Assembly: GCA_964570935.1 (NCBI GenBank)
Contig: CAZMZP010000045.1
Span: 1-51,605 of the forward strand
Direction of reading: 5' to 3'
Source of the DNA: JAFGJU01 sp964570935
Lineage (GTDB): Bacteria > Eisenbacteria > RBG-16-71-46 > JAFGJU01
Length of the DNA: 51,605 bases
Shown here one piece after another: positions 15,215 through 25,508 of this stretch. Below the pieces are notes generated by a model. That model was not told where the DNA came from. It saw nothing but the letters and a program-made list of their open reading frames with translations, and made no database searches. The first letter of the stretch is position 1. Each line of letters begins with the position of its first letter. The position numbers were made by a program, and so were the translations under genes.

Positions 15215-15975
15215 TTGAAGTCCTTTCTGGAGAAGATCACGGCGGCGAGCACGAGCACGCCCAGCGTGTACAACAGGCCGTATGCCGTGGCGGCGAGCAG
15301 CCTGTCCGTCGGCACGTCAGCTCCGTGCACGACCATGGCCCTCACGTTAAACAGCTCGAGGTCGGGTATCACGTAGTAGAGAAACTGGCAGATTTGCCGC
15401 GCGAAGCTGGACTGCAACCTGGCCGCGAACAGCAGCATGTCGCTGCTGAAGTGTCCAACGACGTAGAAGGCGAACGTGAACACGGCGCTCATGCCGGTCG
15501 TACTGAAAGAAGAAAACAGGACCGCGATCGAAGTCATCACGAGCAGTTCTATGAACGTCAGGAACCCCGCCTTCAGCACCGGAAGGTCCAGCCCCTTTCC
15601 TGACAGGAGCAGGATGACCTGCAGTGTGACGAGCATCAGTGCCACCAGCGCGATGAGCGCGTCCGCCATTCCCAGGAACTTGCCCAGAATGAACTCGTGC
15701 CTGGCGACCGGTTTGGACAGGATCATCAGGATCGTCTTCCTGTCGATCTCCTTGTGGACGAGGCCGGTGCCCATCACGATGATGGCCAGAATTCCGAAGA
15801 AGGACAGAGACGAGAGCCCCACGTCCTTCGTGATCTTCATACCCTCTCCGAGAGCCAGAGGGCTCAGGATCCTCGTGCTGACGACGAGGACGAGCGAGAA
15901 GATCACGAGCACGTAAAGGGCCTTGTCGCGAAGGGCCTCCCTGAAGGTGTTCCTGGCAATCGCAATTACTTTCAC
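15211..15975 (-). CDS. ABC-2 type permease of the pil cluster (PilI-like)
   Basis: This 254-residue membrane protein opens with MKVIAIARNTFREALRDKALYVLVIF, the common start of ABC-2 permeases, followed by about six membrane segments. IDRKTILMILSKPVARHEFILGK (about 76-98) is the characteristic cytoplasmic coupling region. GTG start with GGAG upstream. It pairs with the ATPase encoded 18 bases upstream. By position between pilA and pilD it matches M. xanthus PilI, which is needed for pilus formation. The substrate is unknown. Confidence 0.82.
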   Translation of the reverse strand: MKVIAIARNTFREALRDKALYVLVIFSLVLVVSTRILSPLALGEGMKITKDVGLSSLSFFGILAIIVMGTGLVHKEIDRKTILMILSKPVARHEFILGKFLGMADALIALVALMLVTLQVILLLSGKGLDLPVLKAGFLTFIELLVMTSIAVLFSSFSTTGMSAVFTFAFYVVGHFSSDMLLFAARLQSSFARQICQFLYYVIPDLELFNVRAMVVHGADVPTDRLLAATAYGLLYTLGVLVLAAVIFSRKDFK

Positions 15976-15993
15976 TGGTTGCTCCGTTGTTGT

Positions 15994-17121
15994 TTAGAGG
16001 CGTCCCTTTCCAGTCCGTTCACGGCTGCCCGGCGCGTCCGGGCCGCTCGAGACTTGAGAAAGCGAGCCCCGGGTCACCTGTCGGACGAACACCGACTCCA
16101 GCGTTTCCTTGTGAGGCGTCACCGAGAGAATCGTCGCGCCGTGAGAGGCCAGCGTCCCGAGCACCAGCGTGGTCGCCTTGCTGTCCCTGAGCCTCAGCAC
16201 GAGCGCGTCGCCCACGGCCCGCCTTTCGTCCACGAACGGCTCCAGCTGCTGCGCGGCGCTCTCGGTCACGTCCGTGGCCACAATCTCGACGCTCTTCACG
16301 TCTTCCCGCACGAGCTCGCCGATCGGACCGGCCTTCTCCAGCTGACCGTTGTTTATGATGGCGACCCTGTCGCACAGGAGCTCCACGTCCGCTATTATGT
16401 GGGAGCTGAAGAACACCGTCATGCCGTTCTCGCGGGCTCTGACGATGGAGTCCCTGAATTCCTTTCTGCCCAGGGGGTCCAGGCCGCTCATGGGCTCGTC
16501 CAGGATGAGGAGCCTGGGGTTGTTTATGAGCGCCTGAGCGAGCCCCGCCCTTTGCAGCATTCCCTTCGAGAATTTACGCATCTGTACATTTTCGTGCTCG
16601 ATCAGTCCCGAGATGAACAGCGACTCGGCCACGCGTCTCTCCAGGTCGCGGCCCCGGCGCAGCCCGGAAAGGGCCGCACAGAGTCTCAGGAATTCCCCCA
16701 GCTTCAGGTAGTCGTAAAAGCTGGGGTTCTCCGGAAGGAACCCCACCTGGGTCCTGGAGGCGGGACTGGCCGGACTAGTCCCGAATATCTCTATGCTTCC
16801 GTACGTGGGCCGAAGCAGGCCCAGCAGCAGCTTTATCGTCGTGGTCTTGCCCGCTCCGTTCGGCCCGAGGAAGCCGAAGACTTCCTTCTCGAACACCTCA
16901 AGATTCAGGCCACGGACGGCCCATTTCTTCCTGGCAGTGAAGGAGCTGGTAAAAACCTTTCCCAGATTCACGGCCCTGACGACCACTCTTCGCTCACCCT
17001 GGGACTCCGCCACGGGGTCCGCCGCCTCCGGGAAAGAAGCTTCGGCCGTCCTCCCATCTGCTGAGAGGGCGCCCTCTCCCTCTCTCAGAACCTCTTGACG
17101 CACATTCAAATCCGGCAACAC
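15994..17121 (-). CDS. ABC transporter ATPase of the pil cluster (PilH-like)
   Basis: From the GTG at 17121 (GGGGGA seven bases upstream) the protein is 375 residues. An N-terminal region of about 55 residues without a recognised motif precedes the ABC domain. Walker A is GFLGPNGAGKTTTIKLLLG (about 85-103), the signature is FSKGMLQRAGLAQAL, Walker B is RLLILDEPMSGLDPLGR, and the His switch is VFFSSHI. Residues after about 290 form the regulatory tail common in ABC-2 ATPases. The open frame extends upstream to 17373, but that stretch covers the pilA terminator and the sigma54 promoter at 17190-17205, so I reject the longer form. It drives the neighbouring permease. Confidence 0.85.
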   Translation of the reverse strand: MLPDLNVRQEVLREGEGALSADGRTAEASFPEAADPVAESQGERRVVVRAVNLGKVFTSSFTARKKWAVRGLNLEVFEKEVFGFLGPNGAGKTTTIKLLLGLLRPTYGSIEIFGTSPASPASRTQVGFLPENPSFYDYLKLGEFLRLCAALSGLRRGRDLERRVAESLFISGLIEHENVQMRKFSKGMLQRAGLAQALINNPRLLILDEPMSGLDPLGRKEFRDSIVRARENGMTVFFSSHIIADVELLCDRVAIINNGQLEKAGPIGELVREDVKSVEIVATDVTESAAQQLEPFVDERRAVGDALVLRLRDSKATTLVLGTLASHGATILSVTPHKETLESVFVRQVTRGSLSQVSSGPDAPGSRERTGKGRL

Positions 17122-17189
17122 GGTGTATCCCCCACGCTGGTTCGAGAAGCACGACGTCATCGTCCAACGCTCTGACCACACACCACTTG

Positions 17190-17205
17190 AGCAATTAGCA
17201 TGCCA
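17190..17205 (-). promoter_or_regulatory. Sigma54 promoter of the ABC-TPR-pilD operon
   Basis: On the minus strand TGGCATG-CTAA-TTGCT matches TGGCAYR-N4-TTGCW, with ten bases between GG and GC. The predicted start site is near 17179, about 58 bases before the GTG at 17121. It lies between the pilA terminator and the ATPase gene, so this unit has its own start. Confidence 0.78.
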
Positions 17206-17307
17206 CGTAACCTCGCCACCCGCTTGGGATTCCCAAAACGAAACGCAGGCGGAACCGCGCCTGCGCAGGGACATGGCGCTCCGCCTCGCGGCCGGAAAGC
17301 GCGCCAA

Positions 17308-17346
17308 AAACAAAAAGGGTGGCAAACCTTGCGGCCTGCCACCCCT
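17308..17346 (-). terminator. Intrinsic terminator of pilA
   Basis: On the minus strand GGGTGGCA pairs with TGCCACCC around a 12-base loop and is followed by TTTTTGTTTTT. It lies 17 bases after the pilA stop and would insulate highly expressed pilA mRNA from the ABC operon. Confidence 0.92.
17329..17341. promoter_or_regulatory. Degenerate PilR-type repeat upstream of the ABC operon promoter
   Basis: TTGC-GGCCT-GCCA differs by one base from the TTGC-N5-GCAA repeat found at the other pil sigma54 promoters. It is centred about 156 bp upstream of the predicted ABC operon start. It lies within the pilA terminator stem, so the match may be coincidental. Confidence 0.22.
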
Positions 17347-17362
17347 CGGTCTCATGTGGGTC

Positions 17363-17773
17363 TTACGAACCACTCGAGAGCGTAAGGACCAACGCAGTCT
17401 TGCCGAAACCGGTTATGGTATAGCCGACGTTCACGCCGTTAGCCGCGACCGGAGCGTAACCCGTCTGACCAGCAGTAGCAGCAGCGCCGTCGACCGGCTC
17501 CGTTGCCGCTCTGGTGAACGGGTTCTGCAGTGCGGCAGCACCGGGGAGCATCGGTATGATTGCCGCCACGTTCGCGCCGTACACGCCGTTGTTCTGGACC
17601 GCAAAGTCCTCGGCGGCGAGCTGAACCGTGTGACAGTTAGACTTCGTGGAAGCTTCCTTCGCACGGGCCTGCATGGCGATGAAGTTCGGGATGGCTATCG
17701 CAGCCAGAATCCCTATGATCACCACCACGATCATCAGCTCGATCAGGGTGAAACCCTTCGCACCTCTCAACAT
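17363..17773 (-). CDS. pilA: Major type IVa pilin PilA
   Basis: PilA is the main structural subunit of the pilus fibre. The precursor is 136 residues: a 7-residue leader MLRGAKG, then FTLIELMIVVVIIGILAAIA, the canonical N-terminal helix with Glu5, then a globular domain of about 100 residues rich in Ala, Gly, Val and Thr. There is a single cysteine (in SNCHTV), so no C-terminal disulfide loop is possible. The ATG at 17773 follows AAAGGAGGT by nine bases, one of the strongest ribosome sites in the window; an ATG seven codons upstream lies before that site and is rejected. A sigma54 promoter and a terminator bracket it as a single-gene unit, as expected for a highly expressed pilin. Confidence 0.96.
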   Translation of the reverse strand: MLRGAKGFTLIELMIVVVIIGILAAIAIPNFIAMQARAKEASTKSNCHTVQLAAEDFAVQNNGVYGANVAAIIPMLPGAAALQNPFTRAATEPVDGAAATAGQTGYAPVAANGVNVGYTITGFGKTALVLTLSSGS

Positions 17774-17827
17774 TGTACACGCACCTCCTTTCATCCTGGT
17801 ATCTGAACTATGTCTGCCTGGGATTTA

Positions 17828-17843
17828 AGCAACCGGCATGCCA
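17828..17843 (-). promoter_or_regulatory. Sigma54 promoter of pilA
   Basis: On the minus strand TGGCATG-CCGG-TTGCT matches the -24/-12 consensus with ten bases between GG and GC. The predicted start site is near 17817, giving a leader of about 44 bases with a strong ribosome site. The adjacent gene encodes the sigma54 activator PilR. Confidence 0.88.
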
Positions 17844-17949
17844 AGCGCCGGCCCTTCTGCTCCGTCAGTTATCTCATTGACCCACATAGTGTTGCTCGAA
17901 GCGACTGACCCCTGATTTATGCGCTGGATTGATTCTGGCCGGCCTGGCC

Positions 17950-17962
17950 TTGCGCGCTGCAA
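17950..17962. promoter_or_regulatory. Putative PilR enhancer site upstream of pilA (TTGC-N5-GCAA)
   Basis: TTGC-GCGCT-GCAA is an inverted repeat centred about 139 bp upstream of the predicted pilA start. It has the same spacing as the repeats at 13695 and 25449. It differs from the (C/G)TGTC-type sites described for Pseudomonas PilR. Confidence 0.5.
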
Positions 17963-18000
17963 CGACTTCGTGCTTTCTGCGACATGTGTGAGACGCCCTG

Positions 18001-19380
18001 TCATTTTGCAACGAGCTCTTCTTCCTCGCACTTGTCCAGTCCGTACGCCTGCAGCTTGCGGTAGAGAGTCGACGGGTTTATGCCCAGAAGTTCCGAGGCC
18101 TTCTTCTTCCCCCAGTTCGTGTAGGTCAGTACTTTAAGTATGTACTCCCTCTCGAGCTCCTCGAGAGTCAGGTTGGGGGAGTCAATCACGAGGCTTCCCT
18201 TTCTGGCGTTCCTGTCCCTCACTTTATCGGGCAGGTCCTCGGGTGTCAGCGTTCCATTCTCGTCCAGTACGTAGGCCCGCTCTATGACGTTCTCCAGCTC
18301 TCTGACGTTGCCCGGCCAGTCGTACGCGGAAAGCAGGTCCATGCAGTCCTTGGACACGATCTTGGTCGGCCCTCCCCTGGACAGCTTCTTCAGGAAGTGG
18401 TCCACCAGGAGGGGTATGTCGTCCCGGCGTTCGCGCAGAGGGGGCAGCCTGAGAGGGATGACGTTGAGTCTGTAGAACAGGTCCGCGCGGAAGCGGCCTT
18501 CGGCCACCATCTTCTCCAGGTCGGCGTTCGTGGCCGCTATCAGCCTGACGTCGATCTTCAGCGGCTTGTTGCCGCCGACCGGTATGATCTCTCTCTCCTG
18601 CAGCGCTCTGAGGAGCTTCACCTGGGTGGCAGGGAGCATCTCGCTCACTTCGTCGAGGAAGAAGCTGCCCCCCTCGGCCACCTTGAGCAGTCCGTCCTGG
18701 TCCTTCACCGCGCCAGTGAACGAGCCGCGGACGTGACCGAACAGGCTGCTCTCCAGGAGGTCCTTGGGCAGGGCTCCGCAGTTGATCGACACGAACGACG
18801 CGTTGGCCCGGCCGCTCCTGTAATGGATCTCCTTGGCGATGAGCTCCTTTCCGGTGCCGCTTTCGCCGTATATGAGTATGGTGCTGTCAGTGTCGGCCAC
18901 CTTCTCTATGGTCTTGAACACGTCGGCCATCTCTTCACTGGAACCGATGATCTCCTTGTTGTCGTGCGACTTTCGGAGCTGCCGCTTCAAGAAGACGTTC
19001 TGACTTTGCACCTTTCTCATTTCAATCGCGTTCCTCACGACGATCTTGACCTCGTCGTTGCTGGCGTGTTTCTCGAGGTACTGAAAGGCCCCCTTGTTCA
19101 CCGCGGCAATGGCGGTGCTCTGGGAGGCGAAGCCAGTCATGATGACAACCGGCATGCTCGGGTCTATCGCCTTGATCGCTTCGAGCAGCTGAAGACCGCT
19201 CATGCCGGGCATCTTTATGTCCGTGATCACGACGTCGTAGCCGTCTTCCTTGACCCTCTGGACCGCCGAATGGCCGTCGCTGGCCGTCGTGACGTCATAC
19301 CCTTCCTTTTTCAGCATAATGGAAAGGAACTGACACATCGCTTCGTCGTCGTCCACCACCAGGATCTTTTCCTCTGCCAT
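18001..19380 (-). CDS. pilR: Sigma54-dependent response regulator PilR (NtrC family)
   Basis: The 459-residue protein has a receiver domain (1-120; phospho-acceptor Asp in VVITDIKMPG), a sigma54-interaction AAA+ domain (about 140-370) and a Fis-type helix-turn-helix at the end (WGKKKASELLGINPSTLYRK, about 428-447). The AAA+ part shows Walker A GESGTGKELIAKEIH, Walker B GGSFFLDEV and the arginine-finger region RFRADLFYRLNVIPLRLPPLR. The sigma54-contact loop reads GSFTGA instead of GAFTGA. The receiver Lys is kept, but the usual following Pro is His (YLEKH). It lies ten bases after pilS in pilBTCSR and probably activates the four sigma54 promoters of the cluster, including its own. Confidence 0.93.
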   Translation of the reverse strand: MAEEKILVVDDDEAMCQFLSIMLKKEGYDVTTASDGHSAVQRVKEDGYDVVITDIKMPGMSGLQLLEAIKAIDPSMPVVIMTGFASQSTAIAAVNKGAFQYLEKHASNDEVKIVVRNAIEMRKVQSQNVFLKRQLRKSHDNKEIIGSSEEMADVFKTIEKVADTDSTILIYGESGTGKELIAKEIHYRSGRANASFVSINCGALPKDLLESSLFGHVRGSFTGAVKDQDGLLKVAEGGSFFLDEVSEMLPATQVKLLRALQEREIIPVGGNKPLKIDVRLIAATNADLEKMVAEGRFRADLFYRLNVIPLRLPPLRERRDDIPLLVDHFLKKLSRGGPTKIVSKDCMDLLSAYDWPGNVRELENVIERAYVLDENGTLTPEDLPDKVRDRNARKGSLVIDSPNLTLEELEREYILKVLTYTNWGKKKASELLGINPSTLYRKLQAYGLDKCEEEELVAK

Positions 19381-19390
19381 GTTTTCTACC

Positions 19391-21133
19391 TCATGCTGCT
19401 TCGTGTACGGGGTATGGTGTATCTAACCTATCGGCAGTGACGCAGGGAATGTGAACGCCTACTTTCGTGCCCATGCCCAGCCGGCTCTCGATTGAGAGCC
19501 TGCCTTCATGCCGCTCCACGACTCTCTGCGCAATGCTGAGACCCAATCCGGTGCCGGAACCCTTCGTGGAATAGAAAGGCTCCAGTATTCTGTGCATGGC
19601 CTCCGCGGGGACGCCGACGCCGTTGTCCTCGAACTCCACGACCACCGACGGCGTGGTCCGCGTTGACCAGTGCTGGCTGCCCTGCTCGCCGCGGGTCCTT
19701 ATTACGACGTCTCCGCCGCACTCCAGGGCCTGCAGGGCGTTGACCGCGAGGTTGACGAACACCCGCTTCATCTGCTCCGGGTCCACGCTCACCCACGTCT
19801 CCGCCTCGTGCGGCTCGTGCGACACCGTCCTGCCCTCCGAGTGGGCTGGGTGCCGCTTCACGACTTCCATTGTCTCCCGGATGAGCTCCTGCAAGTCCGC
19901 CGTCTTGAGTTCCAGAGGCTTCGACCTGGCGTAGAACAGGAGCTCGTTCAAGAACACCTCCAGCCTGTCGGTCTCCTTGACTATCAGACCCATCAGTCTC
20001 TTGGCGTCCCCCCTGAGACTGACTTCCTTTCTCAGAAGCTCCGCCGAGCCGACTATGGGGCTCACGCAATTGCGTATTTCGTGCGCTATCCCGGCCGAAA
20101 AAGCGCCCAGGGCGGCCAGGGTCTCCTGCCTCTTGGACCGCTCTTCGATCCTCTTGGCCTCGGTCAGATCCTGGTACAAAGCCACGACCCCCGCTCTCAC
20201 GCCCGAGGCCGTCACGATGAGGCTCGTGTTGATGCCCAGGGGAATTGTCCTGCCGTCTCTCGAAGTGATCACCGCTTCTCCCCTGAACACCGACGTCCCC
20301 TGCGTAAGCCCCAGCGTGAACTGTTCCGCCAGGCCGGACATGCCGTGGCCGAGCACTTCTGTGTAGTGTCTGTCCTTCACCAGGCCCGGCTCGAGGCCGA
20401 GTATCTGAGCCGCGGTTTTGTTGAAATGGACTATCTTTCCTTCGCTGTCGATGGACATGATCCCGCTTCCAATGCTTTCGAGGATGACGTCCGTGCCCAA
20501 CTGAATCCTCTCCAGCTCCAGTCTCGTGTCCTTGAGCGTCTTCTCCTTCTGTTCCGCCCTTCTGGCCAGAACCCCGCCGAGGACCCCGGCCACCGCGAAC
20601 AGCAGGCCCGTGAAGAAGACTCCGGCGTAGCCCTCCGTTTGCGCCCGGGCCCACGGGAGGTCCAGCCCCAGCAGCACGGGCGACCAGAGCGCCATGTATG
20701 CGCACGAGCACAGAACGCCGGTCGCGAGCGCGCCCTTGAAGGACGCGAACAGACTCGCGTAAAGAATCAGCAGCAGGTACAGAAGCACGTACTGGCTGCG
20801 CGGACCCCCGGTCACCGCGACGAGCGCGGTCACCAGCGCGACGTCCACTACGATCTGCAGGCCGACCTGGAACGGTCTGTTCGCCCGCCTTGCCCAGAGC
20901 AGGAAATAGAGACCGGTCAGCGCGTAGGAAGCCAGCAGCACGGCGGCGCCGGTTTCCCGGCCGGCCGCGAACAGGGCGTCGTTGGCCAGAGCGCCCAGTC
21001 CCACCGCGAGGCTGAGGACCAAAGGCCGCGACGCGATCAGCGTCAGCAGTCGCCTGGCCTCGTCCTTCTGGTCCTGTCTGTACGTGGGGGAATTCAACAC
21101 CCACGCTTCGCCCGGGCCGTCCAGCGGACGCAC
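19391..21133 (-). CDS. pilS: Sensor histidine kinase PilS
   Basis: The 580-residue kinase has about six membrane segments (about 30-185) with very short periplasmic loops, as in Pseudomonas PilS, where the membrane part senses pilin directly. A PAS domain (about 215-330), HisKA with AFSAGIAHEIRNCVSPIVGSA (phospho-acceptor His in HEIRN, near 356) and an HATPase domain follow. The HATPase shows the N box NLAVNALQAL, G1 FEDNGVGVP and G2 GSGTGLGLSIAQRV. GTG start with TGGAGG upstream. It lies between pilC and pilR and is the expected partner of PilR. Confidence 0.92.
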   Translation of the reverse strand: MRPLDGPGEAWVLNSPTYRQDQKDEARRLLTLIASRPLVLSLAVGLGALANDALFAAGRETGAAVLLASYALTGLYFLLWARRANRPFQVGLQIVVDVALVTALVAVTGGPRSQYVLLYLLLILYASLFASFKGALATGVLCSCAYMALWSPVLLGLDLPWARAQTEGYAGVFFTGLLFAVAGVLGGVLARRAEQKEKTLKDTRLELERIQLGTDVILESIGSGIMSIDSEGKIVHFNKTAAQILGLEPGLVKDRHYTEVLGHGMSGLAEQFTLGLTQGTSVFRGEAVITSRDGRTIPLGINTSLIVTASGVRAGVVALYQDLTEAKRIEERSKRQETLAALGAFSAGIAHEIRNCVSPIVGSAELLRKEVSLRGDAKRLMGLIVKETDRLEVFLNELLFYARSKPLELKTADLQELIRETMEVVKRHPAHSEGRTVSHEPHEAETWVSVDPEQMKRVFVNLAVNALQALECGGDVVIRTRGEQGSQHWSTRTTPSVVVEFEDNGVGVPAEAMHRILEPFYSTKGSGTGLGLSIAQRVVERHEGRLSIESRLGMGTKVGVHIPCVTADRLDTPYPVHEAA

Positions 21134-21172
21134 GTAACCTCCAGAGGTAATCGAAGAGGAACTCGCTGCGCG

Positions 21173-22381
21173 TTAACCCGCGATGACCGACACGAGCTTG
21201 AACATGGGCAGGTACATGGCCACCACCATTCCGCCCACCATAACGCCCATCACCACGATCATCACTGGCTCGATGACCGAGGTGAGAGTCTCGACCGCCG
21301 TGTCGACCTCGTCGTCGTAGAAGTCAGCTATCTTCTTGAGCATCTCGTCCAGGGCGCCGGTCTCTTCGCCGACGGCTATCATCTGCACGACCATGGCGGG
21401 GAACACTTCGCACTGTCTCAACGGAGCCGCCAGAGTCTCTCCCTCCCTGATGCTCGCCCGTGTCTTGAGCACGGATTCGCTGATAACCATGTTTCCGGCC
21501 GTCCTGGCCGTGATGTCCAGGCCGGTGAGAATCGGCACGCCGCTCTTTATCAGGGTGCCGAGAGTCCTGGTGAATCTCGCGACCGCCGCCTTCCTCAGGA
21601 CCTCGCCCAGGACCGGAACCTTCAACTGAATCCTGTCCATGACCATCCTGCCGCCTACGGTCCTGTAGTAGGCCCTCAGGCCGATCGCCAGGCCGAGGAT
21701 GCCGCCGCCCAGCGCCCACCAGTAGTCCCGCAGCATGTTGCTCATTGCGAGGACAATCCTGGTAGGTAAAGGAAGCTGTCCGCCGAAGTCGGTGAACATC
21801 TTCGCGAAGGTCGGGATGATGAACAGAAGCATGAACGTGGTGGCGCCGAGAGCCACGACAAGAACCACGGTCGGGTACATCATGGCGCTTTTTACTTTTC
21901 TCTTCAGAGACTCGGCCTTCTCTATGTAGCTGGCGAGCCGCATCAGTATGTCGTCAAGGATACCGCCGGCTTCTCCGGCTTCGACCATGTTGACAAACAG
22001 CTGGTCGAACACCCGCTTGTGTTTTCCCAGGGACTCGGCCAACGTGGAGCCGGTCTCGACGTCGTGCATGACTTCCGAGATGACCTTCTTGAACCCCGGC
22101 TTCTCGGTCTGTTTGGACAGGATCTCCAGGCACTGCACCAGGGGAAGGCCGGCGTTTATCATCGTGGCGAACTGCCTGGTGAACACGGCCAGGTCTTTCG
22201 TGCTGACCCTCCTCCGGAAGCTGACGTTCAGCTTCACCTGCTTGGGCTTCTCCTGAATCGAAGTTATGACGACCTTCTTCCTCCTCAGGTAGTTCAGCAC
22301 CTCTTCCTGGGTGTCGAAGGTCACCTCGCCCGCCTGCGTAGCCCCGCCCAGCGTTTTTCCCTTCCAGACAAAGGTTGCCAT
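21173..22381 (-). CDS. pilC: Type IV pilus inner-membrane platform protein PilC
   Basis: PilC is the membrane platform on which PilB and PilT act to add or remove pilin. The 402-residue protein has two T2SSF domains (about 70-190 and 272-395) and three main membrane helices. Typical motifs are LAVFTRQFATMINAGLPLVQ (about 64-83) and the parallel RFTRTLGTLIKSGVPIL. The ATG at 22381 follows AAAGGA at nine bases; a TTG at 22390 is possible but weaker. It lies directly after pilT. Confidence 0.95.
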   Translation of the reverse strand: MATFVWKGKTLGGATQAGEVTFDTQEEVLNYLRRKKVVITSIQEKPKQVKLNVSFRRRVSTKDLAVFTRQFATMINAGLPLVQCLEILSKQTEKPGFKKVISEVMHDVETGSTLAESLGKHKRVFDQLFVNMVEAGEAGGILDDILMRLASYIEKAESLKRKVKSAMMYPTVVLVVALGATTFMLLFIIPTFAKMFTDFGGQLPLPTRIVLAMSNMLRDYWWALGGGILGLAIGLRAYYRTVGGRMVMDRIQLKVPVLGEVLRKAAVARFTRTLGTLIKSGVPILTGLDITARTAGNMVISESVLKTRASIREGETLAAPLRQCEVFPAMVVQMIAVGEETGALDEMLKKIADFYDDEVDTAVETLTSVIEPVMIVVMGVMVGGMVVAMYLPMFKLVSVIAG

Positions 22382-22396
22382 AGAGATCAATCCTTT

Positions 22397-23473
22397 CTAG
22401 GCGGCCAGGGCGTCGCCCTTGCCGAGCATCTGCTGCAGCTCCTTCACGTCCGAGCTGCGCCCCATGGCCTCTTCCAGGGAGATCTGCCTGTTCATGTACG
22501 CCCTGTGAAGCCCCTGGTTCATGGTCTGCATGCCGTACTTCTGTCCGGCCTGCATGAGACTGTATATCTGATGTGTCTTTCCTTCCCGGATGGTGGCGCG
22601 CACTGCGGGAGTGCAGATCAGCGTCTCGGAAACAAGAACCCTGCCGGCTCCGCGCAGCCTGGGAATCAACTGCTGCGTTATCACGCCCTCCAGAACAAAC
22701 GCCAGCTGCGACAGAATCTGTTCCTGCTGGTCCGACGGAAACACGTCCACTATCCTGCTCACGGACTCGAACGTCGAGTTGGTGTGAAGGGTGGCCAGCA
22801 CCAGGTGCCCCGTTTCGGCTATGGTCAGCGCGGCGGACATCGTCTCCAGGTCTCTCATCTCGCCGATCAGAATCACGTCCGGGTCCTGCCTCAACACGTA
22901 CTTGAGTGCCGCGCCGAACGAGGTGGTGTCAGAGTTGACTTCGCGCTGGTTGACGATGCACTTCTTGTGCTGATGTATGAACTCTATCGGGTCCTCGATG
23001 GTGATGATGTGAGCGCTTCTCTCGTTGTTTATCTTGTGTATGAGCGCCGCCAGCGTCGTGGATTTTCCGCTCCCGGTCGGACCCGTGACGAGCAGAAGGC
23101 CTTTCTGCTTCAGGGTGATGTCCGCGATGACCGGCGGGATGCCGAGCTCCTCGACCGTCGGCACCGTGTACGGAATCTGCCTGATCGCGGCCGAGATGAC
23201 TCCCCTCTGCAGAAACACGTTGGCCCTGAACCTGCTCAGCCCCTGTATCCCGAACGAGAGGTCCAGTTCCTTCGAGGATTCGAACCTCTTCTTCTGGTCC
23301 TCGGTCAGGATGCTGTAGGCCAGCCTCGCCGTTTCCTCGGGCGTGAGAATCTGGTGAGCCGTGGTCACGATCCTGCCGTCGACCCTGAGCTGCGGTGGCA
23401 CTCCGGCCGTTATGTGCAGGTCGGACGCCTTCTTCCGCGTCATTTCCTCAAGCAATTCGCGTAGTGACGCCAT
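22397..23473 (-). CDS. pilT: Pilus retraction ATPase PilT
   Basis: This 358-residue hexameric ATPase powers pilus retraction. It shows KKASDLHITAG near the N-terminus, AIRQIPY (the PilT AIRNIP-like motif), Walker A VTGPTGSGKSTTLAALI, Asp box IEDPIEF, Walker B DVILIGEMRD and His box GHLVLATLHTNS. The end QMLGKGDALAA is shorter than in enterobacterial PilT but normal for the family. The ATG at 23473 follows a G-rich ribosome site; a GTG four codons upstream is possible. It lies 14 bases after pilB. Confidence 0.96.
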   Translation of the reverse strand: MASLRELLEEMTRKKASDLHITAGVPPQLRVDGRIVTTAHQILTPEETARLAYSILTEDQKKRFESSKELDLSFGIQGLSRFRANVFLQRGVISAAIRQIPYTVPTVEELGIPPVIADITLKQKGLLLVTGPTGSGKSTTLAALIHKINNERSAHIITIEDPIEFIHQHKKCIVNQREVNSDTTSFGAALKYVLRQDPDVILIGEMRDLETMSAALTIAETGHLVLATLHTNSTFESVSRIVDVFPSDQQEQILSQLAFVLEGVITQQLIPRLRGAGRVLVSETLICTPAVRATIREGKTHQIYSLMQAGQKYGMQTMNQGLHRAYMNRQISLEEAMGRSSDVKELQQMLGKGDALAA

Positions 23474-23487
23474 TATCCCCCCCACTC

Positions 23488-25173
<1,686 letters not shown>

Positions 25174-25287
25174 GTTGATGCTCCTTGTGCCGAAGGAAAG
25201 ACCGCCCTACACCCCCGTCAAGGGGCCGGAACGGTTGAGTTGTGCATGTCACGATGAAAGCACGCAGTCCACGTAGGGCCTGGTTGG

Positions 25288-25303
25288 AGCATGATTGGTG
25301 CCA
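25288..25303 (-). promoter_or_regulatory. Sigma54 promoter of pilBTCSR
   Basis: On the minus strand TGGCACC-AATC-ATGCT keeps GG-N10-GC and the TGGCAC block. It departs from the consensus at the last base of the -24 element (C for A/G) and the first base of the -12 element (A for T). The predicted start site is near 25277, leaving a leader of about 100 bases before the pilB TTG. Confidence 0.65.
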
Positions 25304-25448
25304 ACATTGCGAAGATGAACCGACGGTAACCTGCCAAAGGCCGAGGTCTAACTCACGTCCGGTCACACTGTTGCCCTGAGCTCGCCCGCGGTTGCGGCGT
25401 CTGCCTGGACGCGCCACTGAGGTTGTCGTGGAGTTATGCAATCGTGTC

Positions 25449-25461
25449 TTGCAAAATGCAA
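25449..25461. promoter_or_regulatory. Putative PilR enhancer site upstream of pilB (TTGC-N5-GCAA)
   Basis: TTGC-AAAAT-GCAA is an inverted repeat centred about 178 bp upstream of the predicted pilB start. Its architecture is the same as at pilA and fimT. A single half-site, TGCAA, lies a few bases away at 25438-25442. Confidence 0.48.
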
Positions 25462-25508
25462 AGGACTGGCTCTGGCGGTGCCGCGGCGGTGCGGTTCTGG
25501 CCGGGGGA

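Larger units (their letters stand above)
17795..18000. other. pilA control region
   Basis: This 206-base stretch between pilR and pilA holds no gene. It contains the sigma54 promoter (17828-17843) and the TTGC-N5-GCAA repeat (17950-17962). A partial repeat, TGTC-ATTTT-GCAA, at 17999-18011 overlaps the pilR stop codon. Confidence 0.7.
25174..25508. other. pilB control region
   Basis: This 335-base spacer between comEA and pilB holds no convincing gene. It contains the sigma54 promoter at 25288-25303 and the TTGC-N5-GCAA repeat at 25449-25461. Confidence 0.65.

Noticed and set aside
17122..17373. N-terminal extension of the ABC ATPase frame
   Set aside because: It would start inside pilA and cross the pilA terminator and a sigma54 promoter. 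A GTG with a good ribosome site at 17121 is better.
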